Positions 55,548-64,000 of a DNA stretch of 64,000 bases are shown piece after piece; within the stretch, counting starts at the first letter, position 1; the number at the start of each line of letters is the position of its first letter. Source of the DNA: Bradyrhizobium sp. CCGB12 (lineage in GTDB: Bacteria; Pseudomonadota; Alphaproteobacteria; Rhizobiales; Xanthobacteraceae); NCBI RefSeq assembly GCF_024199845.1, contig NZ_JANADO010000001.1, positions 4,898,001 to 4,962,000 of the forward strand, given 5' to 3'. The translations under genes and the position numbers were made by a program. The notes beneath the pieces were generated by a model. That model had not been told where the DNA came from and did no database searches. It was given only the letters and a program-made list of their open reading frames with translations.

Positions 55548-56171
55548 CTAATCCGGCCGCACCATCTCGAACATGTTTTCCGGCTTGATCTCGAAATAGT
55601 CGCCGCGGCGGCCGGCGCGGACGATGGGGCGGGCGGCGGCGGTCTGATAGACGCCGTCCTTGATCATGGCCTTGTCGATATGGACGGCGACCACCTCGCC
55701 CAGCGTCAGCCAGGCGTCGGCCTCCTTGCCGTCGGCGCCCTTGAGGCGGACGATATCGGACACCTTGCACTCGAAGGCGACCGGGCTCTCAGCCACGCGC
55801 GGCACGTTGACGAGCTTGCCGGGCGCGGCGGTGAGGCCCGCGACCTCGAACTCGTCGACCTCGGGGGCGACATGCGCCGCGGTTGCGTTCATGTGCTTTG
55901 CCAGATCCATCGTGGCGAGATTCCAGACGAACTCGCCGGTCTGCTGGATGTTCTCGACCGTGTCCTTCCAGTTGGTGGAGGAGAAGCCGATGATCGGCGG
56001 CACGTAACAGAACGCGTTGAAGAAGCTGTAGGGCGCGAGGTTGACGTGGCCCCTCGCATCGCGCGAGGAGATCCAGCCGATCGGCCGCGGCGCGATGATG
56101 GCGTTGAAGGGATCGTGCTTGAGGCCGTGGCCCTTGGAGGGCTCGTAGAAATACAGGTCTTTGTCGGTCAC
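55548..56171 (-). CDS. Flavin reductase family protein
   Basis: 207 residues, GTG start at 56171. The FMN-binding split-barrel signature is seen in NAIIAPRPIGWISSRDARGH, VNLAPYSFFNAFCYVPPIIG and FVWNLATMDLAKHMNATAAH. Members reduce flavin with NAD(P)H or act as flavin-dependent oxidoreductases; the partner is not visible. It follows a TetR gene on the same strand with a family A repeat between, so it is probably a separate unit. Confidence 0.88.
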   Translation of the reverse strand: MTDKDLYFYEPSKGHGLKHDPFNAIIAPRPIGWISSRDARGHVNLAPYSFFNAFCYVPPIIGFSSTNWKDTVENIQQTGEFVWNLATMDLAKHMNATAAHVAPEVDEFEVAGLTAAPGKLVNVPRVAESPVAFECKVSDIVRLKGADGKEADAWLTLGEVVAVHIDKAMIKDGVYQTAAARPIVRAGRRGDYFEIKPENMFEMVRPD

Positions 56172-56188
56172 GCTGGTTTTCCCTGATC

Positions 56189-56265
56189 GTCATTGCGAGC
56201 GCAGCGAAGCAATCCAGAATCCCTCGCGGAGACGGTCTGGATTGCTTCGCTGCGCTCGCAATGAC
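56189..56265. repeat. Dispersed palindromic repeat, family A
   Basis: Arms as at 10184 (left 56189-56218, right up to 56265) with a short loop AATCCCTCGCGGAGACGG. One or two mismatches at the inner ends. Confidence 0.88.
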
Positions 56266-56351
56266 GGAGTTTTGTTGATCCGTCCTGCGCCGCCACCAGC
56301 CGATCAATGCGGGGCGACAAGGCCTAATTATAGGAGGAAACTCCCCGCCCG

Positions 56352-56951
56352 TCAGTGGCGCGGAGACAGACCCGCGATGACGAAATCGATCATCTGGTCG
56401 ATGGTCGGGCCCGGCTTGGTGGCGCACTGGGCGATCATCTGGGGATGGAAGAAGCGTATCATCGCGGTGCAGGCGCACAGCGAGGCCAGTTGCAGGTCGG
56501 GCGCCTCGAACTCGCCCGAGGCCACCCCTTGCGCGATCATTTGGCCGATCACGCCCGCAATGCACTCCATATGGGCGACGCAGACGTCCCAGTCCTCCTC
56601 CATCGCGATCGCGACCATCTCATGCAGCTTGTTATCGCCGACATAGCGTTCGGTATTCATGCGGTGGATGGTGGTGAGGAGCTCGCGGAAGCGTGGGAGT
56701 ACCGGGCCGGGCCGGGCCACGATCCGCTGCGCCTCGAGCTCCACCTCGCCCATCAGGCCCCGCGCCACCGCCTGATGGATCGCTTTCTTCGATTCGAAGA
56801 AGCGATACACGTTGGCGGGGCTCATCCTGAGCTCCTTGGCGATGTCCCCGACCGTGGTCTTCTGGTAGCCGATCACGCGGAACAGCCGCTCGGCCACCTC
56901 GAGGATACGATCCCGGGTGTCGACTTCGATATGTTCCGAAATAAGGGCCAT
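56352..56951 (-). CDS. TetR/AcrR family transcriptional regulator
   Basis: 199 residues. The HTH is clear: RILEVAERLFRVIGYQKTTV and DIAKELRMSPANVYRFFESK, followed by an all-helical ligand domain. Located 33 bases after the RND pump stop on the same strand, it most likely controls the pump operon; its own binding site may be the repeats at 61524-61565. Confidence 0.9.
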   Translation of the reverse strand: MALISEHIEVDTRDRILEVAERLFRVIGYQKTTVGDIAKELRMSPANVYRFFESKKAIHQAVARGLMGEVELEAQRIVARPGPVLPRFRELLTTIHRMNTERYVGDNKLHEMVAIAMEEDWDVCVAHMECIAGVIGQMIAQGVASGEFEAPDLQLASLCACTAMIRFFHPQMIAQCATKPGPTIDQMIDFVIAGLSPRH

Positions 56952-56984
56952 CAGTCAGGACTCGTTGGTCAGCAGTCTTCTCAT

Positions 56985-59900
56985 CTATTCAGCCGCTTCG
57001 GCAAGCGGAATTGCGTGCTGGTCATCGCTCCCATGCTGCGGCGCGGCAGGCTGCTCGGGCGTGCCCGCCTCATCCAGGCTCTTGCGGAACCAGAGGGCAT
57101 AGAGGCCCGGCAGGTACAGCAGCGTCAGGAAGGTCGCGACAAACAGGCCGCCCATGATGGTGATCGCCATCGGGCCCCAGAAGGCCGACCGCGATAGCGG
57201 GATCATGGCGAGGATGGCGGCCAGCGCCGTCAGCACCACGGGACGGGCGCGGCGGACGGTGGCCTCCACGATCGCCTCGCGCCGGGTCAGTCCGTGGGAG
57301 ACGTCGGTCTCGATCTGGTCGACCAGGATGACGGTGTTGCGCATGATCATGCCGGCGAGCGCGATCAGGCCGAGCAGCGCCACGAAACCGAACGGGGCGT
57401 TGGCGACGTTGAGGCCGAGCGAGGCGCCGACGATGCCGAGCGGCGCGGTCAGGAACACCAGGATCAGGCGCGAGAAGCTCTGCAGCTGGATCATCAGCAG
57501 GGTCAGCATCACCATGACCATCACCGGGAAGAGGATGAAGATCGAGGCGTTGCCCTTGGCGGATTCCTCGAACGCGCCACCCGGCTCGATCCGGTAGGCC
57601 GGCTCGAGGTTGTCCTTGATCGCCTTCAGCTTCGGCGTGATCTGGCCCGTGACGTCAGGCGCCTGCACGCCGTCGACGACGTCGGAGCGCACGGTGATCG
57701 CCATGTCGCGGTTGCGCCGCCACATGATCGGCTCCTCATGGGCATATTCGATCTTGGCGATCTGCTGCAGCGGCACGGCGACGCCGTTGCGCGAGGTGAC
57801 GGTGAGGTCGCCGACGCCGCCGAGGTCGAGGCGTTCGGACGGGATCGCGCGGGCGACCACGCCGACCTTCTCGATGCCGTCGCGCACGGTCGTGACCTGT
57901 GCGCCCGAGATCAGCATCGCCAGCGCCTGCGAGACGTCCTGCGGGGTCAGACCCATGGCGCGGGCACGGTCCTGGTCGACGACCAGCTTGAGGTAAGGCG
58001 ACTGCTCGTTCCAGTCGAGCTGGACGTCCTTGACGCTCTTGTTCTGCCGCATGACGTCGCGGACCTGGTAGGCGATCTCGCGCACCTTGTTGGCGTCCGG
58101 GCCGATCACGCGGAACTGCACGGGGAAGCCGACGGGGGGGCCGAAATTGAAGCGGTCGACGCGCACACGGGCCTCGGTCAGCATGCCTTCCGCGGCTGCG
58201 TTCTCGATCTTGGCCTTGACGCGCTCGCGCGCCTCAACGCCCTTGGCGACGATGACGATTTCGGCAAAGGCCTCGTTCGGAAGCTGCGGATTGAGGCCGA
58301 GCCAGAAGCGCGGCGAACCCTGGCCGACATAGGACGTATAGGTCTCGATGTCCTTGTCGTCCTTCAGCAGGGTCTCGGCCTTCTTCACCGCCTTTTCAGT
58401 GACGTTGAAGGCGGTCCCCTCGGGCAGGCGCAACTGAAGGAACAGCTCGGGCCGCTCCGAGAGCGGGAAGAACTGCTGCTGGACGTGACCGAAGCCGACG
58501 ATCGAGGCGACGAAGACGCCGACGGTCGCGACCACCACCGTGATGCGGTGGTTGACGCACCACTGCACGATGGCGCGCAGGCCCCGGTACATGCGGGTCT
58601 CGTAGACTGCATGCGGATCGTGGTTGTGGTGCGCCTTCATCTCGGGCAGCAGCTTGACGCCGATATAGGGCGTGAAGATCACCGCCACGAACCAGGAGGC
58701 GACCAGCGCGATCGCCACGATCCAGAAGATGCTGCCGGCATATTCGCCGACCGCGGAATTGGCAAAGCCGATGGGGAGGAAGCCAGCGGCCGTGACCAGC
58801 GTTCCCGTGAGCATCGGAAACGCAGTTGATTCCCAGGCAAAGGACGCCGCACGCATGCGATCCCAGCCCTGCTCCATCTTCACCACCATCATCTCGACCG
58901 CGATGATGGCATCGTCGACGAGCAGGCCGAGCGCGATGATCAGCGCCCCCAGCGTGATGCGGTGCAGGTCGAGCGACATCATGTTCATGACAACGAAGAC
59001 GATGCCGAGCACCAACGGCACCGACAACGCGACCACGATGCCGGTGCGCCAGCCGAGCGCCAGGAACGAGACGAACAGCACGATGACGAGCGCTTCCATG
59101 AAGGAATGCACGAACTCGCCCACGGCGTGCTCGACCACCTTGGGTTGGTCGGCGATGAGCTTGACGTCGACGCCCTGCGGCACCGCCTTCATGAATTCGC
59201 TCGTCGCCTTCTCGACCTCCTTGCCGAGATCGAGGATGTTGGCGCCCTTGGCGGTGACGACGCCGATGCCGATGGCGGGCTTGCCTTCCTGGCGAACGAT
59301 GAAGCTCGGCGGATCGACATAGCCATGGGTGACGGTGGCGATGTCGCCGAGGCGGAAGACGCGTCCGTTGCTCTCGACCGGCGTCTCGGCCACGGCCTTG
59401 GCGCCGTCGAGCGCGCCGGTAACGCGCAGCGGCACGCGCTGCGACGATGTCTCGACCGTGCCGGCCGGCGTCACGTTGTTCTGCTTGGCGAGCGAATCGA
59501 ACAGCGCCTGCGGCGTGATGCCGAGGGTGGCGAGCTTGGCATGGCTGAACTCGACGAAGATGCGCTCATCCTGGTTGCCGTAGACGTCGACCTTGGTCAC
59601 GCCGGACACCTTCAGCAGGCGCTGGCGGAAGCCCTCGGAGACCTTCTTGAGCTGGGCGTAATCGGCGCCGTCGCCGGTCATCATGTAGAGGATGGAGTCT
59701 ACGTCGGAGAACTCGTCGTTGACGACGGGCCCGAGGATGCCGGACGGCAGCTGGCCCTGCACGTCGACCAGCTTCTTGCGCAGCAGGTAGAAGAGATAGG
59801 GCACGTCCTTCGGCGGCGTCGAGTCGCGGAAGGTGACCTGAAGCGCGGTGAAGCCAGGCTTCGAATAGGTCTGCACCTTCTCGAAATAGGGCAGCTCCTG

Positions 59901-60122
59901 GATCTTCTTCTCGATGGGATCGGCGACCTGGGTCTGCATTTCCTGCGCGGTCGCGCCCGGCCACATCACGGAGACGTTGACCACCTTCACCGTGAAGAAC
60001 GGATCCTCGGCGCGGCCGAGCTTCTCATAGGAGAAGAACCCGGCGACACCGAGTATGATCATCAGGAACAGAACCAGCGTCGGATGGCTGACGGCCCAGG
60101 CCGAAAGGTTGAAGCGCTTCAT
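56985..60122 (-). CDS. RND efflux pump permease, HAE1/AcrB-like
   Basis: 1,045 residues with twelve helices and two large periplasmic loops. The proton-relay Asp pair is present in LGLLVDDAIIAVEMMVVKME; the second half carries FGFVALLGLIALAGMIMRNT and VLTALAAILAMIPLSRSAFW. ATG 60122 follows GGAGAGTGCG. It exports drugs, solvents or other amphiphiles with the adaptor upstream; no TolC-type channel is encoded here, so one from elsewhere must be shared. Confidence 0.93.
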   Translation of the reverse strand: MKRFNLSAWAVSHPTLVLFLMIILGVAGFFSYEKLGRAEDPFFTVKVVNVSVMWPGATAQEMQTQVADPIEKKIQELPYFEKVQTYSKPGFTALQVTFRDSTPPKDVPYLFYLLRKKLVDVQGQLPSGILGPVVNDEFSDVDSILYMMTGDGADYAQLKKVSEGFRQRLLKVSGVTKVDVYGNQDERIFVEFSHAKLATLGITPQALFDSLAKQNNVTPAGTVETSSQRVPLRVTGALDGAKAVAETPVESNGRVFRLGDIATVTHGYVDPPSFIVRQEGKPAIGIGVVTAKGANILDLGKEVEKATSEFMKAVPQGVDVKLIADQPKVVEHAVGEFVHSFMEALVIVLFVSFLALGWRTGIVVALSVPLVLGIVFVVMNMMSLDLHRITLGALIIALGLLVDDAIIAVEMMVVKMEQGWDRMRAASFAWESTAFPMLTGTLVTAAGFLPIGFANSAVGEYAGSIFWIVAIALVASWFVAVIFTPYIGVKLLPEMKAHHNHDPHAVYETRMYRGLRAIVQWCVNHRITVVVATVGVFVASIVGFGHVQQQFFPLSERPELFLQLRLPEGTAFNVTEKAVKKAETLLKDDKDIETYTSYVGQGSPRFWLGLNPQLPNEAFAEIVIVAKGVEARERVKAKIENAAAEGMLTEARVRVDRFNFGPPVGFPVQFRVIGPDANKVREIAYQVRDVMRQNKSVKDVQLDWNEQSPYLKLVVDQDRARAMGLTPQDVSQALAMLISGAQVTTVRDGIEKVGVVARAIPSERLDLGGVGDLTVTSRNGVAVPLQQIAKIEYAHEEPIMWRRNRDMAITVRSDVVDGVQAPDVTGQITPKLKAIKDNLEPAYRIEPGGAFEESAKGNASIFILFPVMVMVMLTLLMIQLQSFSRLILVFLTAPLGIVGASLGLNVANAPFGFVALLGLIALAGMIMRNTVILVDQIETDVSHGLTRREAIVEATVRRARPVVLTALAAILAMIPLSRSAFWGPMAITIMGGLFVATFLTLLYLPGLYALWFRKSLDEAGTPEQPAAPQHGSDDQHAIPLAEAAE

Positions 60123-60175
60123 CGCACTCTCCGAAAGACGATCCAATTGAAAACGACAGCCACTCTTTTCAAACC

Positions 60176-60377
60176 GTCATCGCGAGGCAGCGAAGCAACC
60201 CAGGGGGCTGGGCAAGTTCTGGATCGCTTCGCCGCTTCAGCCCCAGCATTTGCGCTTGGGCCGAAACTCTCCTCGCAACGACGTAACTCACTTCCCACGT
60301 CGTTCCGGGATGGTCCGAAGGACCAGACCCGGAACCTCGAGATTCCGGGTTCGCCCCTCGGGGCGCCCCGGAATGAC
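60176..60377. repeat. Two adjacent dispersed repeats (diverged family A plus a second palindrome)
   Basis: 60176-60292 is a diverged family A unit with an extra GGGGCTGGGCAAGT core; 60299-60377 is a second palindrome opening GTCGTTCCGGG and closing CCCCGGAATGAC. They separate the adaptor and permease genes, which is unusual inside an operon. Confidence 0.75.
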
Positions 60378-60382
60378 AGAAG

Positions 60383-61489
60383 TTAAAAGGACAGTGACGA
60401 CACGATCCGCACCCTCTGGCCCGGATCGAGCTTCTGCACGCCGAGGGCGACGATCTTGGCGCCCTCTTCGACACCACTGGTGATGACGACGTCGTTGCTC
60501 TCGTAGGACTTCACCACGACCGGCTTCAGCGTGACCGCACCGTTGTCGTCGACGACGTAGAAGGACGGCTTGCCGCCTTCGTTGAACAGCGCCGACAACG
60601 GCAGCCGTGCCACACGCTCGGTCGCGGCATCCGACAGCGTCAGCGTCGCAGTCATGCCGAGCGCAACCTTGTCGTCGGCTTCGGGCAGCGAGAACTTCGC
60701 AAGATAGGTACGCGTGGCCGGATCGGCGGCCGGCGCGATCTCGCGGAGCTTCGCCGCGTACTTCTTGTCCGGCTCCGACCAAAGAGTGACGCTGGCGGCG
60801 CCCGACTTGGCGCGTCCGACCAGCGTCTCAGGGATCGCGACGACCGCTTCCTTTTCGGCAAAGCGGGCGACGCGGATCGAAGCCTGGCCCGCGGCGACCA
60901 CCTGGCCGGGCTCGATCAGCGTTGCGGTGACGACGCCACGGGCGTCGGCGTTGAGCGTCGCGTAGGAAAGGGAATTCTTGGTCAGCTCGACCGAGCGGAC
61001 GGCGCGGTCGAGACGCGCGCGGGCCTCATCGGCGGCGGCGCGGCTCGAATCCATCTGCGCATCCGTGGTCCAGCCCTTGGCCTTCAGATCCTTGGCGCGC
61101 TGCTCGGCCGCGGCGGCCTGGGCCAGCACGCCGGTCGCGGCGGTCTGCTCGGCGATGGCCTGCTCGGCCTGGAGCTTCAGGTCGACCTCATCAAGGGTCG
61201 CCAGCGGCTGGCCGATTTCGACGGTCTGGCCGACTTCAACCAGACGCTTTGCGACCTTGCCTGCGACGCGGAAGCCGAGGTCACTCTCGATCCGCGGCCT
61301 GACGGTGCCGACGAAGCTGCGCTCGGGCGTCTCGGCGTCGTAATGGGCGGTTGCGACCAGAACCGGCCGCGGCGGCTCGGCCTTCTCAGCGACGGTGTCA
61401 TTGCACCCGGCCAGCGAAACCGCCATCAGAGCCAGTGACGCTCCTGCCAAGAGCCTGGAATAGCTCGATAAAATCGACCTGACGAACAT
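60383..61489 (-). CDS. RND efflux periplasmic adaptor (lipoprotein)
   Basis: 368 residues. A lipobox LAGC (SLALMAVSLAGCNDT) marks a lipoprotein anchored in the inner membrane outer leaflet. The split biotinyl-lipoyl halves (LATLDEVDLKLQAEQAIAEQ and NADARGVVTATLIEPGQVVA), a helical hairpin and beta-barrel (VTLWSEPDKKYAAKLREIAP) are in order. ATG 61489 is chosen after GGAG. It precedes the RND permease with a repeat-filled gap of 260 bases. Confidence 0.91.
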   Translation of the reverse strand: MFVRSILSSYSRLLAGASLALMAVSLAGCNDTVAEKAEPPRPVLVATAHYDAETPERSFVGTVRPRIESDLGFRVAGKVAKRLVEVGQTVEIGQPLATLDEVDLKLQAEQAIAEQTAATGVLAQAAAAEQRAKDLKAKGWTTDAQMDSSRAAADEARARLDRAVRSVELTKNSLSYATLNADARGVVTATLIEPGQVVAAGQASIRVARFAEKEAVVAIPETLVGRAKSGAASVTLWSEPDKKYAAKLREIAPAADPATRTYLAKFSLPEADDKVALGMTATLTLSDAATERVARLPLSALFNEGGKPSFYVVDDNGAVTLKPVVVKSYESNDVVITSGVEEGAKIVALGVQKLDPGQRVRIVSSLSF

Positions 61490-61514
61490 CGAGGGACACT
61501 CCTGCGGCTGCAAT

Positions 61515-61566
61515 GAGAGGAATGTCGACTAATCACTGATAAAAGTCAATAATCGTCAGTCATCAG
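61515..61566 (-). promoter_or_regulatory. Candidate promoter/operator of the efflux operon
   Basis: On the minus strand TTGACT is followed 17 bases later by GACATT, a -35/weak -10 arrangement, overlapped by ACTGA/TCAGT and GACT/AGTC dyads. An AT-rich window in GC-rich DNA, suited to binding by the TetR protein at 56352. Confidence 0.4.
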
Positions 61567-61628
61567 GAATGCGTGATCGTTAAGAGGTGGTAAGGATTGG
61601 GAGGGCCGCTATCAGGAAGGTGTTGCCA

Positions 61629-61749
61629 TAGGGTGGGCAAAGCGACTTGTCCGCCGAAGCCCAGAGGGCGAAGGCGGAAGGGTGCCCACCAGACAGGTCA
61701 CAATAAGGAAAGATGGTGGGCACGGCGCGCACAGGGCGCGCCACCCTAC
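61629..61749. repeat. Dispersed repeat with GGGTGGGCAAAG ends, family C
   Basis: Begins TAGGGTGGGCAAAGCG and ends CGCGCCACCCTAC, with inner GTGCCCACC and GGTGGGCAC. A second copy lies at 63609. Confidence 0.75.
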
Positions 61750-61771
61750 AAGGCTACGGAGTCGGGCGGCT

Positions 61772-63112
61772 CTACCGCCCCTGCTCCGCGAACTCGTGCT
61801 TGCTGTCGTGGCGGCCGACGAAGACCAGAATGCCGGCGATCAGCGGCAGCACGGCGAGCACGAGCAGGCCGGTCGAGGTCTGGCCGGTCGCTTCCTTGAC
61901 CCAGCCGATCAGGTAAGGCCCGCCAAAGCCTGCGAGATTGCCGATCGAGTTGATCAGGGCGATGGCGCCGGCGGCCGCCGTGCCGGAGAGCCAGGCGGTC
62001 GGCAGGGTCCAGAACACGCCGAAGCAGCAGAACACGCCGATCGCGGCCACCGTCAGCACCACCATCGTCATGGTGGGGTCGGTGAGATAGGAGGAGATGG
62101 CGAGCGCGACGGCGGTGAGCAGCAGCGGCGCACCGACATGCATGACGCGCTCGCGCGTCGCATCCGAATGCCGCGCCCACAGGATCATCGCGATGGTGCC
62201 GAACAGGTACGGGATCGCGGTGACGAAGCCGGTCTGCGCGTTGGTGAGGCCGAACGCCTTGACGATCTGCGGCAGCCAGAACTGCATGCCGTAGAGCGCA
62301 CCGACGAAACCGAAATAGATCAGGCTGAGCGCGATCACCTTCGGCGAGGACAGCGCTTCGCCGAGCGACAGATGCTTCACCGCCTGCTTGGCCGCGATTT
62401 CGGAATCGAGCTTGCCCTTCAGCCAGGCCTTCTGCTCGGCCGAGAGCCAGTCCGCCTTCTCCGGCTTGTCGGTGAGGTAGAACCAGGTGACGATGCCGAG
62501 CAGCACGGAGGGAATGCCCTCGATGATGAACAGCCACTGCCAGCCCTTCAGCCCCATGATGCCATCGAGGCCGAGCAGCAGGCCTGAGATCGGTGCGCCG
62601 ATCACGGTCGAGACCGGCACGGCGATGGCGAAGGCCGCGAGGAAGCGGGCGCGATATTCGGCCGGATACCAATAGGTGAGATAGAGGATGATGCCGGGGA
62701 AGAAACCGGCCTCGGCGACGCCGAGCAGGAACCGCAGCACATAGAAGCTCGTGACGCCGCTCGTGAGCGCCATCAGCGCCGAGATGATGCCCCAGGTCAC
62801 CATGATGCGGGCGATCCAGCGGCTCGCGCCGAATTTTTCCAGCGCGAGGTTGCTCGGCACCTCGAAGATGAAGTAGCCGATGAAGAAGATGCCGGCGCCC
62901 CAGGAGAAGATCAGCGGCGTGAATTTCAGCTCGGCATTCATGGTCAGCGCGGCGAAGCCGAGATTGACGCGGTCGAGATAGGAGAAGAAGTAGGCCAGCA
63001 CCAGGAACGGAATCAGGCGCCAGGAGATGGCGCGGATGGTCGAGGTCTCGATTTCGCTCTTGCTGGCGTTGGCGCCGCCGGCGGCACCGGCATAGGTGGT
63101 GGTCTGGCTCAT
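61772..63112 (-). CDS. MFS transporter, anion:cation symporter (phthalate permease) type
   Basis: 446 residues, twelve helices. The ACS subfamily pattern is seen in LVLAYFFSYLDRVNLGFAAL, IFFIGYFIFEVPSNLALEKF, GVAEAGFFPGIILYLTYWYP and the second-half FGLTNAQTGFVTAIPYLFG. It would import an organic anion such as a carboxylate with protons or sodium; the substrate is open. Start ATG 63112 after GGGGGAAGCC. Divergent from the DUF2809 gene. Confidence 0.88.
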   Translation of the reverse strand: MSQTTTYAGAAGGANASKSEIETSTIRAISWRLIPFLVLAYFFSYLDRVNLGFAALTMNAELKFTPLIFSWGAGIFFIGYFIFEVPSNLALEKFGASRWIARIMVTWGIISALMALTSGVTSFYVLRFLLGVAEAGFFPGIILYLTYWYPAEYRARFLAAFAIAVPVSTVIGAPISGLLLGLDGIMGLKGWQWLFIIEGIPSVLLGIVTWFYLTDKPEKADWLSAEQKAWLKGKLDSEIAAKQAVKHLSLGEALSSPKVIALSLIYFGFVGALYGMQFWLPQIVKAFGLTNAQTGFVTAIPYLFGTIAMILWARHSDATRERVMHVGAPLLLTAVALAISSYLTDPTMTMVVLTVAAIGVFCCFGVFWTLPTAWLSGTAAAGAIALINSIGNLAGFGGPYLIGWVKEATGQTSTGLLVLAVLPLIAGILVFVGRHDSKHEFAEQGR

Positions 63113-63191
63113 GGCTTCCCCCGGGTTGTTGCTTTTCTAGGGCTGGGTGGCGGTTTTGAGCATCGCGGGCAAAGAGTCAATGGAGCGAGTA

Positions 63192-63638
63192 ATGCATGGG
63201 ACGCAGCCGGATAAACCCATTGCGCGGCCACGGACATCGCTGATCCGCGCCGCCGTCGCGTTTGCGGTGATCATCTGCGGGCTCTCCCTGCGCTGGTACG
63301 GCTTTCCACTCGGCCTGCCCGCCTTCGTTGTGAAGTACGGCGGCTCGCTGCTGTGGGCGACCATGGTGTTTCTGCTGGTCGGGGTGTTGCTGCCGCGGCT
63401 GACCCGAAGCCAACTCGCGGCGATCGCGCTGACGATCGCGCTCGCCGTAGAGTTCTCCCGGCTGGTGCATACGCCATGGCTCGATGCATTCCGGCTGACG
63501 ACGGCCGGCGCACTGCTGCTGGGGCGGATTTTTTCGCTGTGGAATCTAGTGGCTTATGCGGTGGGGATTGCGTTTGGCCTTTGGATCGATCGGCTCGCCG
63601 AGAAGCGTGGTCTCGTAGGGTGGGCAAAGGCGCCCTAG
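63192..63638 (+). CDS. DUF2809 membrane protein
   Basis: About 148 residues from ATG 63192 (GGAG site); ATG 63180 is possible. Four hydrophobic helices (AAVAFAVIICGLSLRWYG, YGGSLLWATMVFLLVGVLLP, LAAIALTIALAVEFSRLV, LVAYAVGIAFGLWIDRL) and the family segment VHTPWLDAFRLTTAGALLLG. The last residues (LVGWAKAP) and the stop codon come from a family C repeat. Function unknown. Confidence 0.85.
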   Translation: MHGTQPDKPIARPRTSLIRAAVAFAVIICGLSLRWYGFPLGLPAFVVKYGGSLLWATMVFLLVGVLLPRLTRSQLAAIALTIALAVEFSRLVHTPWLDAFRLTTAGALLLGRIFSLWNLVAYAVGIAFGLWIDRLAEKRGLVGWAKAP

Positions 63639-63710
63639 CGCCGTGCCCACCATTTCCCCTTTACGCGCGGCGATGGTGGGCACGCTTCGCTTTGCCCACC
63701 CTACGAGACC
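63609..63710. repeat. Dispersed repeat, family C, overlapping a gene end
   Basis: Perfect 20-bp arms GGTCTCGTAGGGTGGGCAAA (63609-63628) and its complement (63691-63710), with inner GTGCCCACCAT/ATGGTGGGCAC. The DUF2809 reading frame terminates inside the left part. Confidence 0.88.
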
Positions 63711-63726
63711 GTCGAGCGATCAGCCT

Positions 63727-64000
63727 TCACTCCGCCAGTTGAAACCGCTCGAAGCGATCGAGCTCATCCTCGATCACGCGCTTGAGCTCCTTGCGCCCTG
63801 CCGTCTTCTTTCCCTGCCCGACCCAGGTCCATTTCTGCATCAACAGCTTCTTCGTCTGCCGATCCGTCTTCAGGTCGAGCGCGGCGACGATCTCGTCGCC
63901 GACCAGGACCGGCAGCGCGAAATAGCCGAGCTTGCGCTTGGCCTTCGGCACATAGGCCTCGAACAGATGGTTGTAGCCGAAGATGAGATTGGTGCGCTTG
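63727..64000 (-). CDS. YcaQ-like winged-helix protein, C-terminal part (truncated by window edge)
   Basis: The frame is open through the window end; about 91 C-terminal residues are visible. The stretch NLIFGYNHLFEAYVPKAKRK, LGYFALPVLVGDEIVAALDL and KTDRQTKKLLMQKWTW is the C-terminus of the HTH_42/YcaQ family, represented by a DNA glycosylase that unhooks interstrand crosslinks in E. coli. The catalytic part lies outside the window, so activity cannot be judged. It is convergent with the DUF2809 gene. Confidence 0.75.
   Translation of the reverse strand, partial: KRTNLIFGYNHLFEAYVPKAKRKLGYFALPVLVGDEIVAALDLKTDRQTKKLLMQKWTWVGQGKKTAGRKELKRVIEDELDRFERFQLAE

Overview
The window is high-GC DNA from an alphaproteobacterium, most likely Bradyrhizobium or a close relative. 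This is judged from gene content (a rhizobial-type glp glycerol transport operon, a RamB/ScfR-type regulator beside aceA, DUF4170 and DUF1993 proteins) and from many intergenic palindromic repeats of the kind that crowd Bradyrhizobium genomes. No rRNA, tRNA, CRISPR array or phage genes were seen. Most of the window is ordinary chromosome; two near-identical insertion sequences are the only clear mobile elements.

Layout. 136-6959: a tight operon of a MoxR AAA+ ATPase, a DUF58 protein and two large membrane-anchored proteins with VWA/GATase-like parts. 7147-10149: a Zur-box-like palindrome, a DUF2946 membrane protein and a ZnuD-like TonB receptor, read as a zinc-uptake unit. 10373-14297: two copies of an IS1182-type element (about 1,686 bp each, one visible base difference), each inserted in a dispersed repeat, with a GNAT acetyltransferase gene between them. 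14447-18485: surface-sugar and accessory genes on the minus strand (membrane protein, methyltransferase, GNAT, GT2, Nudix). 18633-24523: metallophosphoesterase, small conserved proteins, isocitrate lyase aceA and a divergent RamB/ScfR-like regulator. 24753-28000: a secreted HExxH protein, a Lys-rich small protein, a TPR protein and HtpX. 28274-31554: a membrane-fusion protein overlapping a cellulose-synthase-like glycosyltransferase with a C-terminal PilZ domain, read as a c-di-GMP-controlled glucan synthase/exporter. 31593-37436: an unusual PerM-B12-like-GAF fusion, a lytic transglycosylase, DUF1993 and an old yellow enzyme.

37658-47134 holds the glycerol system: glpD, two ATPases (GlpS, GlpT), two permeases (GlpP, GlpQ), the small DUF2160 protein GlpU and binding protein GlpV, read leftward as one overlapping operon, with a DeoR-type GlpR farther upstream. 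A Phd/PIN toxin-antitoxin pair lies between glpR and glpD. Phased GAAAG repeats and an 11-bp inverted repeat upstream of glpD are probable GlpR sites. 47226-49572: HAD hydrolase, SnoaL-like secreted protein, small protein and thioesterase. 49580-55229: a beta-oxidation operon (acyl-CoA dehydrogenase, thiolase, FadB-like multifunctional enzyme). 55548-61489: flavin reductase, TetR regulator and an RND pump with its lipoprotein adaptor. 61772-64000: MFS transporter, DUF2809 protein and the C-terminal end of a YcaQ-like protein cut by the window edge.

The observations most worth follow-up are the PerM-B12-like-GAF fusion, the complementary degeneration of the two Glp ATPases, the Zur-box unit, the PilZ glycosyltransferase pair, and the IS pair inserted into palindromic repeats.
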